DNA from: Enterocloster aldenensis
GTDB taxonomy: Bacteria; Bacillota; Clostridia; Lachnospirales; Lachnospiraceae
DNA length: 64,000 nt
Direction: 5' to 3'
NCBI RefSeq assembly: GCF_003434055.1
Contig: NZ_QVEX01000001.1
Span: forward strand, 1,055,824-1,119,823
The first letter of the stretch is position 1, and every line of letters begins with the position of its first letter. Position numbers and translations under genes: made by a program. A model generated the notes under the pieces. It was given only the letters and a program-made list of their open reading frames with translations. It had not been told where the DNA came from and did no database searches. This document shows positions 17,070-25,763 of this stretch, in pieces.

Positions 17070-17094
17070 GTTCAGATTCCATAAATAAGCATAA

Positions 17095-17124
17095 AAACGA
17101 GGGCCGCCCTTTCAGCCCTCGTTT
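17095..17124. terminator. Bidirectional terminator
   Basis: AAACGAGGGC (17095-17104) and GCCCTCGTTT (17115-17124) pair perfectly around a 10-base loop between the convergent BCCT and HPr-like genes, 26 bases past the BCCT stop, with A-rich and T-rich flanks. Confidence 0.75.
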
Positions 17125-17161
17125 AGTGTGTGCACCCCATAGATGTTATTCTCCTTATCCC

Positions 17162-17410
17162 TTATTGATCCTCCCAGAGGATACTCTGTATCCTATCCTC
17201 GGCTTCTGATTCGTCACTTCCCTTAAAGTAAAACGTCAGAAATCCTGTCATCCTGAAATTCTTAACTTCATCGTAACGCTTCACATTCGCCGTGGTCTTA
17301 TCACTTGTCACATAGATGTCACAGTCAAATTGATTTGCTGTCTGAATTAAATAGGAGATAGGGATTGCCTTGAATACCTTCTCCTTGCTGTCAACCTGTC
17401 TCGTTAACAT
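17162..17410 (-). CDS. HPr-fold protein lacking the phosphorylatable histidine
   Basis: An 82-residue protein of HPr length whose second half resembles the PTS phosphocarrier fold (CDIYVTSDKTTANVK, then KNFRMTGFLTFYFKGSDES). There is no histidine anywhere in the chain, so the His15 phosphate acceptor of real HPr is missing, and the Ser46 region is not recognisable. It is therefore not a PTS carrier; a regulatory or Crh-like role is only a guess. GAGGTG precedes the ATG. It is monocistronic between two terminators. Confidence 0.65.
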   Translation of the reverse strand: MLTRQVDSKEKVFKAIPISYLIQTANQFDCDIYVTSDKTTANVKRYDEVKNFRMTGFLTFYFKGSDESEAEDRIQSILWEDQ

Positions 17411-17574
17411 AGAATCACCTCAATTCAAAAACAAAACCAACTACTTGTTACCACTCTCCCTCGAATAATTATACATACCCCTATATTGAAAGAATAACAT
17501 TTTTTTCCTTTAATTGCAAGGGACAATCCGGAAAACTTATCTATTCTTTGTAAAATGTTAATAAAATAAAGTTT

Positions 17575-17640
17575 AAAAAATTCCTGATTTTACAACAAAT
17601 TGTCAAAAGACACATTGTGTGGTAAAATCAGGAAATTTTT
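17575..17640 (-). terminator. Large stem terminator of the TetR-TolC operon
   Basis: Two nearly perfectly complementary arms, ATTCCTGATTTTAC (ending near 17593) and GTAAAATCAGGAAAT (from 17622), enclose an inner imperfect stem (ACAAATTGTC / GACACATTGTGT). On the minus strand the hairpin is followed by an A/T-rich tract ending in T-runs. It lies just past the stop of the second TolC-like gene (17663). Confidence 0.75.
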
Positions 17641-17662
17641 GTAACCAATCACTTAAAGAGTT

Positions 17663-18898
17663 TTAGGATGCACTTACATCCAGACCTTTCACGGCCCAGG
17701 TATAATTCTGCATTGCCTGCTGCAGGTTCAGATCCGCTGACCTGAATCCTGCCCTGGCCTGAAGGTATGCCAGTTCCTGCTGCATATATGCAATCTGGCT
17801 TAAGCTTCCCGTCCCGTACTGGATCTGGGCTGCCTGCCATGTATTCTGTGCTGCCTGCCACGCAGTTGTGGCGGAATCATATTCCACCTTCTTTTCCAGG
17901 ATGGTGTCGTACAGGGTCTGGATATTAGACCGTACCAGGTCTTCACTGTATGCCACGTTGCGCACCTTATTCTTGGTCTGGGTGGTATTCTTTGAAATAA
18001 TCTGCTCAATCTGGTCCATGCCGCCGCCCTTGGCGCCCCTCATGGATATAAGGCTGTAATTGTTATTGACCGCTGTTTCCTTGTCCGCATCCACATCAAT
18101 GGCTGCAATGGCAGCCACATCTGAGGATGGGACTGCCCCAATGACCGGATTGCCGTCCGACCCCCAGCCGGTAAAGGTGCACAAGGTCTTTTTAATGCTT
18201 TCAGCCTGTGTATCCAGCGCAGCCAGCTGGGACCTTGCCGAGGTCAGGCCGGAGGCGGCGCTGATCACATCCGCGTCAATGGCCAGGCCCTGGGCCTGCA
18301 TGGTCTGCTGTATGTTCCTGGCTGTTTCTGCAATCTCCACGCCCTTGGCTGCCACGTCCCGGTTCAGCATAATCTGTTCATAACCGTTCATGGCCTGCTG
18401 GAGGCTGTAGACGATTTTGTTTACACCGCGCTGGATCTGCTTCAGGTTCTTGTTGTCCTCCCTTGTCCCCAGCTGTATATTACGTCCCATGCTTTGGGCC
18501 CCTGTACGGTAGCCTTTGGCGGTTGCTTTGGCCATCATCAGATCCGCCATGCCATCAGCTGCTGAAACCGCCCCTGACTTTATGGCATCCTCCAGGTCAT
18601 CTGCCGCCTCATCCATCTCCCTTGCAGCTTCAAACATGGAGTTCACGATACCTGCCTGTTCATCCTCATACGTATTATAATAGGTGTCATATGTATTCTT
18701 TATAGGCGGATAAAAATTCTTAACCAGATCCTCAAGTTCGTCATAATCCATCTCATTATCATAAAGTCTCTGATAGGCCTCTGTGAATTCCTGGTCCGGG
18801 ACTTCCTGTGGCAGCGCCAGGGATGTCACGGCACCGGATACCGATATGGCCAGGGACAGGGATGCTGCTGCCAGGCTTTTTGTGTGTCTGTTCATCAT
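17663..18898 (-). CDS. TolC-like coiled-coil exported protein (second copy)
   Basis: A 411-residue exported protein with a signal peptide (LAAASLSLAISVSGAVTSLA). The mature part is almost entirely alpha-helical with heptad patterns and the two-fold repeat of the outer-membrane efflux protein family; the closing segment (LAYLQARAGFRSADLNLQQA) is typical of TolC repeat ends. In didermic bacteria TolC forms the outer-membrane channel of efflux pumps. This organism is predicted to have one membrane, so the job here is unclear. It follows the first TolC-like gene by 38 bases, and the operon ends at 17575-17640. No membrane-fusion protein or ABC/RND pump is linked. The start at 18898 is chosen from three close ATGs for its eight-base spacing to AAAGGG. 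Confidence 0.75.
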   Translation of the reverse strand: MMNRHTKSLAAASLSLAISVSGAVTSLALPQEVPDQEFTEAYQRLYDNEMDYDELEDLVKNFYPPIKNTYDTYYNTYEDEQAGIVNSMFEAAREMDEAADDLEDAIKSGAVSAADGMADLMMAKATAKGYRTGAQSMGRNIQLGTREDNKNLKQIQRGVNKIVYSLQQAMNGYEQIMLNRDVAAKGVEIAETARNIQQTMQAQGLAIDADVISAASGLTSARSQLAALDTQAESIKKTLCTFTGWGSDGNPVIGAVPSSDVAAIAAIDVDADKETAVNNNYSLISMRGAKGGGMDQIEQIISKNTTQTKNKVRNVAYSEDLVRSNIQTLYDTILEKKVEYDSATTAWQAAQNTWQAAQIQYGTGSLSQIAYMQQELAYLQARAGFRSADLNLQQAMQNYTWAVKGLDVSAS

Positions 18899-18936
18899 AA
18901 TCATTACCCTTTCTAAACAACTGTCTTACCTTGGTT

Positions 18937-20172
18937 TTAGCTGAAAGTCAGTCCCTTCTTTATCCAGTCGTATTTTTCCATGGCAAGGGTGAGCTGCATC
19001 TTACCGGTTTCCACGCTGTTTTTGGCTGTTGTATAACTGGTCTGCTGCTGGATCAGTTCCAGCGCGCTTATGTTTCCCGTTGCAGCCTTGGCCGAAGCAG
19101 CGTTCATGTTCACGGTCTCCAGCTGAAGCTTTATGTTGGCGGCGTCCAGGGCATCCTTTGCATCCAGGACCGCATTGTACTGGGTCTTAAGGCTGCTGTA
19201 TACCTGGTTGCGCTTATCCTCCAGGTCGGCCTTGGTGGCATCCGCCTGCTCATTGGTCTTCAGGTTCTGGAGCTTGTGTTCATCGGATTTGATTTCATAA
19301 TTATTTGCAAGCGCCTGTTCCCTGTCAGCATCCGGGTCCATTGCCCCAATCCTTGCCAGGTCCGGCTCAGGTATATCCCGTATCTCAGGCTGTGAATCCG
19401 CGCTCCATCCCAGCATAAGCAGCAGGGAACGGTATACATTGTCCGTTGATTTCTGTGCGGACAGGATGTTGGCGTCTATGTCCTGGACGTTCTTTAAGGA
19501 AGTCAGCACCTCTGTCTGGGTGGCCATACCTGCTGCCTGACGCGCAACCGTGGCCTCATAGGAGGCCTGTGCCAGGGCGCGGTTGGCATTGAGGTTTTCC
19601 ATGGTATAAGCGGACTGTTTGTAGGTGGTCATCAGCTGCTGGGCCTGGAACACCAGGTTGGCCTCTGTCTGGTCATATGAAATCTTATACATTTCCGCAT
19701 CCATAAAATTCTTATCTGCTGTCTGTGCAAGGGTATTTCCTGCAAAATCCAGGTTGGCGGCAGTCATTCTCCCCATATAGCTGTCCGTGTCCGTGGAACT
19801 GGCATCATCCCACAGATCCATGGCGTCGCTCAGCAGCTTATCATTGATTTCCGTCAGATCCTGGTTCTTCTTATCGCTGAGCGTGGAACGGTTGCTGCGC
19901 ACAGTGGGGTTGTATTCATGGACTAAGTCAGCCAGTTCCCCGTATTCCATCACATTGTCCCTGAGGGACGCCCATTTATCTGCGGAATAAGCAAATTCCG
20001 GGCTTATATCCTTGCTGATATCCGGCGCCGGCGGCTCCGCCACCTCGTAATTCTCATCCGGCCTGCTTGCCAGGGTGGCGAAGGCGGTCATGGGAGTGGT
20101 CCCTGCAATTGCCGATGCTGCCAGAATGACAGCTGCCCGGTATCCGTATTTCCTGTCTCTGATATGTCTCAT
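18937..20172 (-). CDS. TolC-like coiled-coil exported protein (first copy)
   Basis: A 411-residue exported protein with a signal peptide (AAVILAASAIAGTTPMTAFA), followed by a proline-rich stretch (EVAEPPAPDISKD). The rest is a long helical protein with the TolC repeat architecture, for example the helix around QASYEATVARQAAGMATQTE and the C-terminal ALELIQQQTSYTTAKNSVET. It is the same length as its downstream neighbour but only distantly similar, so this looks like an old duplication. Its ATG overlaps the TetR stop by four bases (ATGA), so it is translationally coupled to the regulator. Both copies sharing one operon suggests hetero-oligomer or paired function; that is inference. Confidence 0.77.
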   Translation of the reverse strand: MRHIRDRKYGYRAAVILAASAIAGTTPMTAFATLASRPDENYEVAEPPAPDISKDISPEFAYSADKWASLRDNVMEYGELADLVHEYNPTVRSNRSTLSDKKNQDLTEINDKLLSDAMDLWDDASSTDTDSYMGRMTAANLDFAGNTLAQTADKNFMDAEMYKISYDQTEANLVFQAQQLMTTYKQSAYTMENLNANRALAQASYEATVARQAAGMATQTEVLTSLKNVQDIDANILSAQKSTDNVYRSLLLMLGWSADSQPEIRDIPEPDLARIGAMDPDADREQALANNYEIKSDEHKLQNLKTNEQADATKADLEDKRNQVYSSLKTQYNAVLDAKDALDAANIKLQLETVNMNAASAKAATGNISALELIQQQTSYTTAKNSVETGKMQLTLAMEKYDWIKKGLTFS

Positions 20173-20843
20173 ATTGATTCTCCTCTTTTTTCTGTATGCC
20201 CTTTCATATGGTTCTGAAATGTGCCTGGGCTGATTCCACTTTCCAGAATCTGCATTTCCCTCCTGGCCACATCCAGAAGCTGGTCCTTGCCTGCAACATT
20301 TTTATAATACATGGTTATGGTCCTGATGACGATGAGCATGAGCATATCCACCAGATATGCCAATGTCTCCCTCTCAATGAGATACCGTTCCCTGTCAATG
20401 CCGTCGTGCACCTTATCCACAAATTCCATGTACGTGCTGTCCTGGAACAGGAATCCCTTAATGCCGAACAGATGGGTCTGGTCCATCAGGCTCATGTCTG
20501 ACAGCATGTTCCTGTACATCCTGTATCCCAGCCCACCTTCTCCTTGTTCCATCACAATCCCCAGCAGCCCCATGGCTGCCTCAAATGGATTGCCCTGCTC
20601 TTCCCTGAGGAATTTAAATATCTTTTTTTGGCAGTTATCCCTGAATCCACGCAGTATATACCGCATCAGATCATCCTTATCCTCAAAATATGTATAAAAG
20701 CTTCCCCGTGAAATGTCAGCTTCCTTGATAATCTGGTTAATGGATGCAGATGAATAGGGAACCCTGGAAAACTCATGGACAGCGGCATCCAGTATGACCT
20801 GCTTCTTTTCTTCCTTTAATTTCAAAAAACGTTGTGTGGGCAT
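20169..20843 (-). CDS. TetR-family transcriptional regulator
   Basis: A 224-residue regulator. The N-terminal helix-turn-helix is clear (VILDAAVHEFSRVPYSSASI, IIKEADISRGSFYTYFEDKD), and a helical ligand-binding domain fills the remainder. It starts the operon with the two TolC-like genes and overlaps the first by four bases. The start at 20843 has AAGGAGG eight bases upstream; an in-frame ATG at 20903 lies inside the operators and is unlikely. Two palindromes just upstream (20889-20919), directly after the -10 box, indicate self-repression of the whole operon. Confidence 0.9.
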   Translation of the reverse strand: MPTQRFLKLKEEKKQVILDAAVHEFSRVPYSSASINQIIKEADISRGSFYTYFEDKDDLMRYILRGFRDNCQKKIFKFLREEQGNPFEAAMGLLGIVMEQGEGGLGYRMYRNMLSDMSLMDQTHLFGIKGFLFQDSTYMEFVDKVHDGIDRERYLIERETLAYLVDMLMLIVIRTITMYYKNVAGKDQLLDVARREMQILESGISPGTFQNHMKGHTEKRGESI

Positions 20844-20888
20844 AGGGCCAGCCTCCTTGCTATCATTCGTATCCTCATATTCCCTAAA

Positions 20889-20919
20889 ATGACATAATGT
20901 CATTGTGACATATTGTCAC
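20889..20919. promoter_or_regulatory. Two palindromic operators for the TetR regulator
   Basis: ATGACATAATGTCAT (20889-20903, perfect) and GTGACATATTGTCAC (20905-20919, perfect six-base arms) lie side by side, their centres 16 bases apart, sharing the half-site TGACA/TGTCA. They lie immediately downstream of the -10 box, covering the expected transcription start, the classical position for repression. Confidence 0.8.
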
Positions 20920-20926
20920 GCCCCCA

Positions 20927-20956
20927 ATTATAAACACTTATGGTATGGATTGTCAA
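20927..20956 (-). promoter_or_regulatory. Consensus sigma-A promoter of the TetR-TolC operon
   Basis: On the minus strand a perfect TTGACA (20951-20956) and a perfect TATAAT (20927-20932) are separated by 18 bases. A promoter this strong fits a gene set kept off by a repressor bound at the adjacent operators. Confidence 0.85.
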
Positions 20957-21030
20957 GAAAGGAAGCATTAAATTTCCATTAAATATCAGTCTGACCCAGG
21001 AGGAGGCATGGTTGGGAAGCGGAAAAAATC

Positions 21031-21064
21031 AAAAAAAATCCGGGGAACGCCTTATGGACGTTCC
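21031..21064 (-). terminator. Terminator of the 21-41.9 kb polysaccharide operon
   Basis: On the minus strand GGAACG and CGTTCC pair around a nine-base loop that contains the TAA stop of the last gene, followed by CCGGA and a run of eight T residues. Confidence 0.75.
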
Positions 21065-21987
21065 TCGAAATTCTCAGTTCTGTCAACTATATAGATAGGC
21101 CTGTCTTTTAATTCAGTAAACAGGATGGCGATGTATTCACCAATAATCCCAATAATAATGAACATCATTGCGAACATGAAGCAGAGCAGTACCACGATGG
21201 TTGCATAACCGCTGGGAGCGCCCCTGCGGGTCAGGAGGGTGTATATCATGACTGCAAAGCCCAGGAGGGCGGAAAAAATGCCTGCATAGATTCCCAGCTT
21301 CAGCGGCATATTGGAAAAACACAGGATTGTATTGATGGAGAACACAAACAGCTTCTTGATGCTGTACTTGCTCTCCCCTGCAACCCTGGCCCTGGCCTCA
21401 TACTCAATGGTGGTCTTTTTAAAGCCCACATTCTGCACATATCCCCTCAGGAACCGGACCTTTTCACGGTAGCTGTCCTTAAGGACCTGGGCCACATGGC
21501 GGCTGATGGCAAAAAAATCCGAGGCATTGGACTCAAAATGCACATCTGATATGTGGTTAATCAGCCAGTAAAAACCGGAAGAAGTTATGTTCTTTATGAA
21601 CCCGGCTGTCTTATTCCTGGTGCGGACCATGTTGATGACCTCATACCCTTGGGTTAACCGATTAAGGATGACCGGGATGCATTCCGGCGGATGCTGCAGG
21701 TCTGCGTCCATGCAGATAATCCCATCCCCGCTGCTGTAATCCAGTCCCGCAATCATGGCAGCCTCATGGCCAAAATTCCGGGAAAAGCTGACAACTTTGA
21801 CCGCACGGTCAGAAGCAGACAGGCGCTCAAGAATGGCAAGGCTCTGGTCTGAGCTCCCATCATTGACAAATATAAGCTCATAGGCCCAGTCAATGTCCTT
21901 TAATATTCCGGTGGTTTCTTTGTAGAAGTCTTCCAGCGCTTTTTCTTCGTTGTAGACTGATACCACAACTGATAACAATCTGTCCAT
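21052..21987 (-). CDS. GT2 glycosyltransferase, polyprenyl-phosphate sugar transferase type
   Basis: A 311-residue enzyme with a GT2 domain (LSVVVSVYNEEKALEDFYKE at the start; metal-binding CMDADLQHPPE near residue 95; NASDFFAISRHV near 160) and two C-terminal transmembrane helices (near 230-255 and 265-295). This is the layout of the dolichol-/undecaprenyl-phosphate sugar transferases (GtrB/ArnC/DPM1 type), which charge a lipid carrier for later transfer on the outer face. It is the last gene of the operon, 23 bases after licD. Together with the large membrane proteins of the operon it could form a lipid-linked side-chain decoration system; that is an inference. The sugar is not predictable. 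Confidence 0.88.
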   Translation of the reverse strand: MDRLLSVVVSVYNEEKALEDFYKETTGILKDIDWAYELIFVNDGSSDQSLAILERLSASDRAVKVVSFSRNFGHEAAMIAGLDYSSGDGIICMDADLQHPPECIPVILNRLTQGYEVINMVRTRNKTAGFIKNITSSGFYWLINHISDVHFESNASDFFAISRHVAQVLKDSYREKVRFLRGYVQNVGFKKTTIEYEARARVAGESKYSIKKLFVFSINTILCFSNMPLKLGIYAGIFSALLGFAVMIYTLLTRRGAPSGYATIVVLLCFMFAMMFIIIGIIGEYIAILFTELKDRPIYIVDRTENFEERP

Positions 21988-22010
21988 GAACGATGTCTTA
22001 AGTCCTTTCT

Positions 22011-22853
22011 TTAGTCATATACCTCAATCTCAAGGCTGGAATGGGAGGGAACCCGCTGTTCCTCTGGCGGAAGTTTCATATAATCCCCATACACCAGGGT
22101 CAGGACCTGGTGCCAGCCTTTTGGTATCATAAGCCGGGTGTCCTCAAAATCAATGTCCTCCACCTGGTCGCACCAATCCTTATCCAGTGTGACATACAGG
22201 AAATCCGGCTGGTAATTGCTGTAATAGCGCAGGCGCCCTTTGCTGTTCCTGTCTTTGAGGGCCAATGCCTTCTGCATGGCAAATATGGCCTTCATGGGGA
22301 TAATGCGTCCCACCGTGGCAAGGCCGCCCACCAATATTTTATTCATCAGGCTGTATTTGCCAAAATCCAGCTTATCCCGGTGGGCCATGGCCATGCCGTA
22401 AACAGCCATGTGCAGGAACTTTGTGGCAGCAGCGCCCGCCCTGCCGGCCGGAAGCCGGTCAATGACAAACAGATCCACCCAGAGGTGGTTCAGCTTACCT
22501 TCATAGAAAGCCATCTGGGGGCTGTCCTCATGGCACCGGCTCTTCTTATAGATGATGCGGGCCGTAAAATCATAGAACCCTTTTCCGCCCCGGAAGCTGT
22601 CAGGTTCCAGCAGTTCAAGGCCCTCGGGCAGTTCCCTCTTCACCACTTTCATGAAGGCGTCATACTGGTTCCTGGTAAATGCCACATCCGCGTCATCATC
22701 CCAGGGAATGAATCCATTGTGGCGCACAGCCCCAATCAGCGTGCCTGCGTCCAGCATATATTTTATATTGTATTTGCGGCATATCCTGTCAATCTCCTTG
22801 AGGATCTTAAGGTTAGCCCCATGGACCCTGCCCATGTCATAAGATGGTTTCAT
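22011..22853 (-). CDS. licD: LicD-family phosphotransferase
   Basis: A 280-residue LicD-type nucleotidyltransferase-fold protein. The defining motif is complete near residues 37-62: YMLDAGTLIGAVRH, then GFIPWDDDADVAF, with the catalytic Asp cluster DDDAD. LicD proteins transfer phosphocholine or another phospho-polyol from a CDP donor to a glycan. No licA, licB or licC genes for CDP-choline synthesis are in the window, so the group transferred is uncertain. AAGGAG lies nine bases before the ATG. It sits between rfbH and the GT2 of the same operon, so a glycan of this locus is the likely acceptor. Confidence 0.88.
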   Translation of the reverse strand: MKPSYDMGRVHGANLKILKEIDRICRKYNIKYMLDAGTLIGAVRHNGFIPWDDDADVAFTRNQYDAFMKVVKRELPEGLELLEPDSFRGGKGFYDFTARIIYKKSRCHEDSPQMAFYEGKLNHLWVDLFVIDRLPAGRAGAAATKFLHMAVYGMAMAHRDKLDFGKYSLMNKILVGGLATVGRIIPMKAIFAMQKALALKDRNSKGRLRYYSNYQPDFLYVTLDKDWCDQVEDIDFEDTRLMIPKGWHQVLTLVYGDYMKLPPEEQRVPSHSSLEIEVYD

Positions 22854-22922
22854 TCTGCTGCACTCCTTCAGGGCCGCCGGCCCTTTTCATCCATTGTTGT
22901 TAAGGCTCTGATGATTGATTAC

Positions 22923-24278
22923 CTACGCCTCCACTGCCCGGCGGATCGTCTTTGCCATGTAATCAATCATATCATCGGTCATGCCCGGATACACGCCTAC
23001 CCAGAAGGTATCCGACATGATCCTGTCCGTGTTTGACAGGCTGCCCACGACCCGGTATCCCTCACCACTGCTTCTCATCCCGTCAAAACAGGGATGTCTG
23101 GTCAGGTTCCCGGCAAAGAGCATCCTGGTCTGTACGCCTTTGCCTTCCACATACCGCACCACCTGGTTCCTGTCCACGCCTTCCCGGCAGGTAATAAGGA
23201 AGCCAAACCAGCTGGGGATGGAATGCTTTGCAGGTTCAGGAAGGATCAGCTTATCCTCCAGGCCTTTAAGGCCTGCCTTTAAACGGTCAAAATTCTGACG
23301 GCGGCGTTCCACGAAGGAGGGGAATTTGTCCAGCTGGGCACAGCCCACGGCCGCCTGCATATCCGTTGCCTTCAGATTGTATCCAAAATGGGAATACACA
23401 TACTTATGGTCATATCCCAGGGGCAGTTCGCCAAACTGTCTGTCAAACCTGTGTCCGCACATATTGTCGCGTCCGGAGGGGCATACGCAGTCACGGCCCC
23501 AGTCACGGAAGGAACGGATGATTTTATTCAGCAGCGGATTATCCGTGTACACAGCGCCGCCTTCCCCCATGGTCATATGGTGGGGCGGGTAAAAACTGGA
23601 GGTGCCGATATCGCCGATGGTTCCGGTGAACCTGGTTACTTCCTTCCCATCCTCTTCCATGGCATACCTGGTTCCCAGGGCATCGCAGTTATCCTCCACC
23701 AGCCACAGGCCGTGGCGTTCACAGAACGCCTTCACTGCCCTCAGGTCAAAGGGGTTGCCAAGGGTATGCGCAATCATCACTGCCTTTGTCTTATCAGACA
23801 GCGCATCCTCAAGCTTTGTCACGTCAATGTTATACTGGGGAATGGTCACATCCACGAACACCGGCACGGCGCCATACTGGATTGCAGGCGTGACCGTGGT
23901 GGGGAACCCGCAGGCAACCGTTATGATTTCATCTCCCCGCTTCACACGGCGCTCCCCTAAAAGAGGGGAAGTGAGGGTCATGAATGCCAGCAGGTTTGCC
24001 GAAGAACCGGAATTCACAAGGGAGCAGAACCTGACGCCCAGGTATTCCCCAAGCTTTTTCTCAAACTCATCCGTAAACCTGCCCGAAGTCAGCCAGAACT
24101 CCAGGGCGCTGTCCACCAGGTTCACCATCTCGCTGTGGTCATAGACACGTGATGCATAGGGAACCCTGTCCCCTTCCTTAAACGGTCCCTTCTTATTGTG
24201 GTAGGTATCGCAGTATTCCTTCACCATGCCAAGGATCTGCTCCCGTGCTTCATTTTCCGTCATATTGTCAAACTTCAT
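22923..24278 (-). CDS. rfbH: CDP-4-dehydro-6-deoxyglucose 3-dehydratase (RfbH/E1)
   Basis: A 451-residue DegT/DnrJ-fold enzyme that uses PMP and an iron-sulfur cluster to remove the 3-hydroxyl in CDP-3,6-dideoxyhexose synthesis. The usual PLP lysine is replaced by histidine in YPPHHMTMGEGG (near residue 232), the hallmark separating RfbH/E1 dehydratases from aminotransferases. Cysteines suited to the [2Fe-2S] cluster are in VEDNCDALG (near 193) and CVCPSGRDNMC (near 256-266). The length fits the family (about 437). It follows rfbG by 43 bases. The partner reductase (RfbI/E3) and the final epimerase/reductase are not in the window, so the end sugar (paratose, abequose, tyvelose or ascarylose) is unknown. 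Confidence 0.93.
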   Translation of the reverse strand: MKFDNMTENEAREQILGMVKEYCDTYHNKKGPFKEGDRVPYASRVYDHSEMVNLVDSALEFWLTSGRFTDEFEKKLGEYLGVRFCSLVNSGSSANLLAFMTLTSPLLGERRVKRGDEIITVACGFPTTVTPAIQYGAVPVFVDVTIPQYNIDVTKLEDALSDKTKAVMIAHTLGNPFDLRAVKAFCERHGLWLVEDNCDALGTRYAMEEDGKEVTRFTGTIGDIGTSSFYPPHHMTMGEGGAVYTDNPLLNKIIRSFRDWGRDCVCPSGRDNMCGHRFDRQFGELPLGYDHKYVYSHFGYNLKATDMQAAVGCAQLDKFPSFVERRRQNFDRLKAGLKGLEDKLILPEPAKHSIPSWFGFLITCREGVDRNQVVRYVEGKGVQTRMLFAGNLTRHPCFDGMRSSGEGYRVVGSLSNTDRIMSDTFWVGVYPGMTDDMIDYMAKTIRRAVEA

Positions 24279-24321
24279 ATCATCATCTCCTCTATTTCAG
24301 AATACCAGCGCCAGACGGCGC

Positions 24322-25380
24322 TTACTCAAAAAACTCCATAATCTGCCTGTCCATCACCTGAAGCATTTCCTGTCCGTCCAGGTAAGCCTTGGACCATTCC
24401 ACGGTCTTTGCAACCGCCTCTTCCACGCCATACCTTGGACGCCATCCAAACACATGCTTGATTTTAGAACAGTCAAGCTTCAGGAAATTAGCCTCGTGGG
24501 GACCGCCGTCGTACCGGTCCACCCATGTCATCCCATTGCCCCAAGCACGGCAGAAGATATCCACCAGATTCCCGGTGGTCACGCAGTCCCTGTCATCCGG
24601 TCCCACATTATAGTATCCCTGGAATTTCCCATCCCCATACTGTTTCATGGCAATGGTCAGATAAACCGCCAAAGGCTCCAGCACCAGCTGGTAGGGCCTG
24701 GTGGAATGGGGGTTCCTTACAATGATATCTTTGCCGGAAGCAGCCGCCCTTACACAGTCCGGGATAATCCTGTCATTGGCAAAATCCCCTCCGCCAATCA
24801 CATTACCGGCCCGCGACGTGGACACAGCGCACCGTCCGTCCCCCAAAAACGACTTCTGATAGCTATGGGTCACCAGTTCCGAGCAGGATTTACTATTGGA
24901 ATACGGATCATACCCATCCAGGGGATCACATTCCCTGTAACCATACTCCCATTCCCTGTTCTCATACACCTTATCCGTGGTCACATTTAAGAAAGAACGC
25001 ACGCTTTTTGTCAGCCGCACACATTCCAGCACATTCACGGTCCCCATTACGTTGGTCTCATAAGTATACACCGGATCCTTATAAGAATCCCTGACAATTG
25101 GCTGTGCCGCCAAATGAAACACAACCTCGGGCCTTACCCGGTCAAAGACCTCCCGCAGATGCTTCAGGTCCCGTATGTCCCCAATCACGCTGTCCATACA
25201 ATCCTCCAGCCCCGCAATCTCAAACAGGCTCGGATCCGTAGGCGGACTTAGCGCATACCCCGTCACCTGAGCCCCAGCCAGCCCCAGCATCCTGCAAAGC
25301 CAGGCCCCCTTAAACCCGGTATGTCCGGTTACCAGCACACGCTTACCTTTATAAAATCCTTCCAACTCCCTAATAGTCAT
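24322..25380 (-). CDS. rfbG: CDP-glucose 4,6-dehydratase
   Basis: A 352-residue extended short-chain dehydrogenase. The NAD-binding loop is VTGHTGFKGAWL near residue 17 and the active-site Tyr/Lys are in YDPYSNSKSCSEL near 165. FKGAW after the glycine motif is characteristic of CDP-glucose 4,6-dehydratases. It converts CDP-glucose made by RfbF to CDP-4-dehydro-6-deoxyglucose, the substrate of RfbH. GAGGAG precedes the ATG. It is separated from rfbF by the 383-base foldback repeat region, while the transcription order F-G-H is kept. Confidence 0.94.
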   Translation of the reverse strand: MTIRELEGFYKGKRVLVTGHTGFKGAWLCRMLGLAGAQVTGYALSPPTDPSLFEIAGLEDCMDSVIGDIRDLKHLREVFDRVRPEVVFHLAAQPIVRDSYKDPVYTYETNVMGTVNVLECVRLTKSVRSFLNVTTDKVYENREWEYGYRECDPLDGYDPYSNSKSCSELVTHSYQKSFLGDGRCAVSTSRAGNVIGGGDFANDRIIPDCVRAAASGKDIIVRNPHSTRPYQLVLEPLAVYLTIAMKQYGDGKFQGYYNVGPDDRDCVTTGNLVDIFCRAWGNGMTWVDRYDGGPHEANFLKLDCSKIKHVFGWRPRYGVEEAVAKTVEWSKAYLDGQEMLQVMDRQIMEFFE

Positions 25381-25763
25381 AAAAACTCCTCACTAAATCC
25401 ATCTATGTTCCACAACGTTTTTCCTCCCTGGCGTTAGCGGAAGCGCAGCAGGGCTGCGGTATTCCTTCCTGCTAAAACCATCTTTCCACGCCGGCACTTA
25501 GGCGCGGTCTTTCACGCGCCTTAGGGTGTGTTTGGAAATTGCTTTCCGTCAGCTGTGCGTTCCACTTTGTGGGAGATTTGGTCCCGATGAGGGAGGCGTA
25601 GCGGGCTACGTTGACCGAATTGGGACCAAATATGCCGCGAAGTGGGGCGGGCAGATGGCGGGAATGAATTTTCAAACAGACCTTAGTACCGCTGCGTGGA
25701 AAACGAGCGAGAGCGGGTTGCAGCAGGAAGGAATACCGCAGCCCTGCGGACCCTCCGCCAAAC
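25381..25763. repeat. Long foldback repeat (MITE-like) between rfbF and rfbG
   Basis: Outer arms GCAGGGCTGCGGTATTCCTT... at 25448-25473 and its exact complement at 25722-25747 form a perfect 26-bp inverted repeat. Inside, the two halves remain imperfectly complementary toward a central CGTAGCGGGCTACG (25597-25610), so nearly the whole 25436-25760 block can fold into one long hairpin. It contains no believable gene. It abuts the rfbF stop codon (25764). A related, internally deleted copy lies in the opposite orientation at 58731-58799. It is probably a dispersed non-autonomous element or a structured RNA end; no target-site duplication was identified. Confidence 0.8.

Noticed and set aside
23500..23600. 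RfbH as a DegT-type aminotransferase
   Set aside because: The catalytic lysine is replaced by histidine (YPPHHMT), which defines the dehydratase group.
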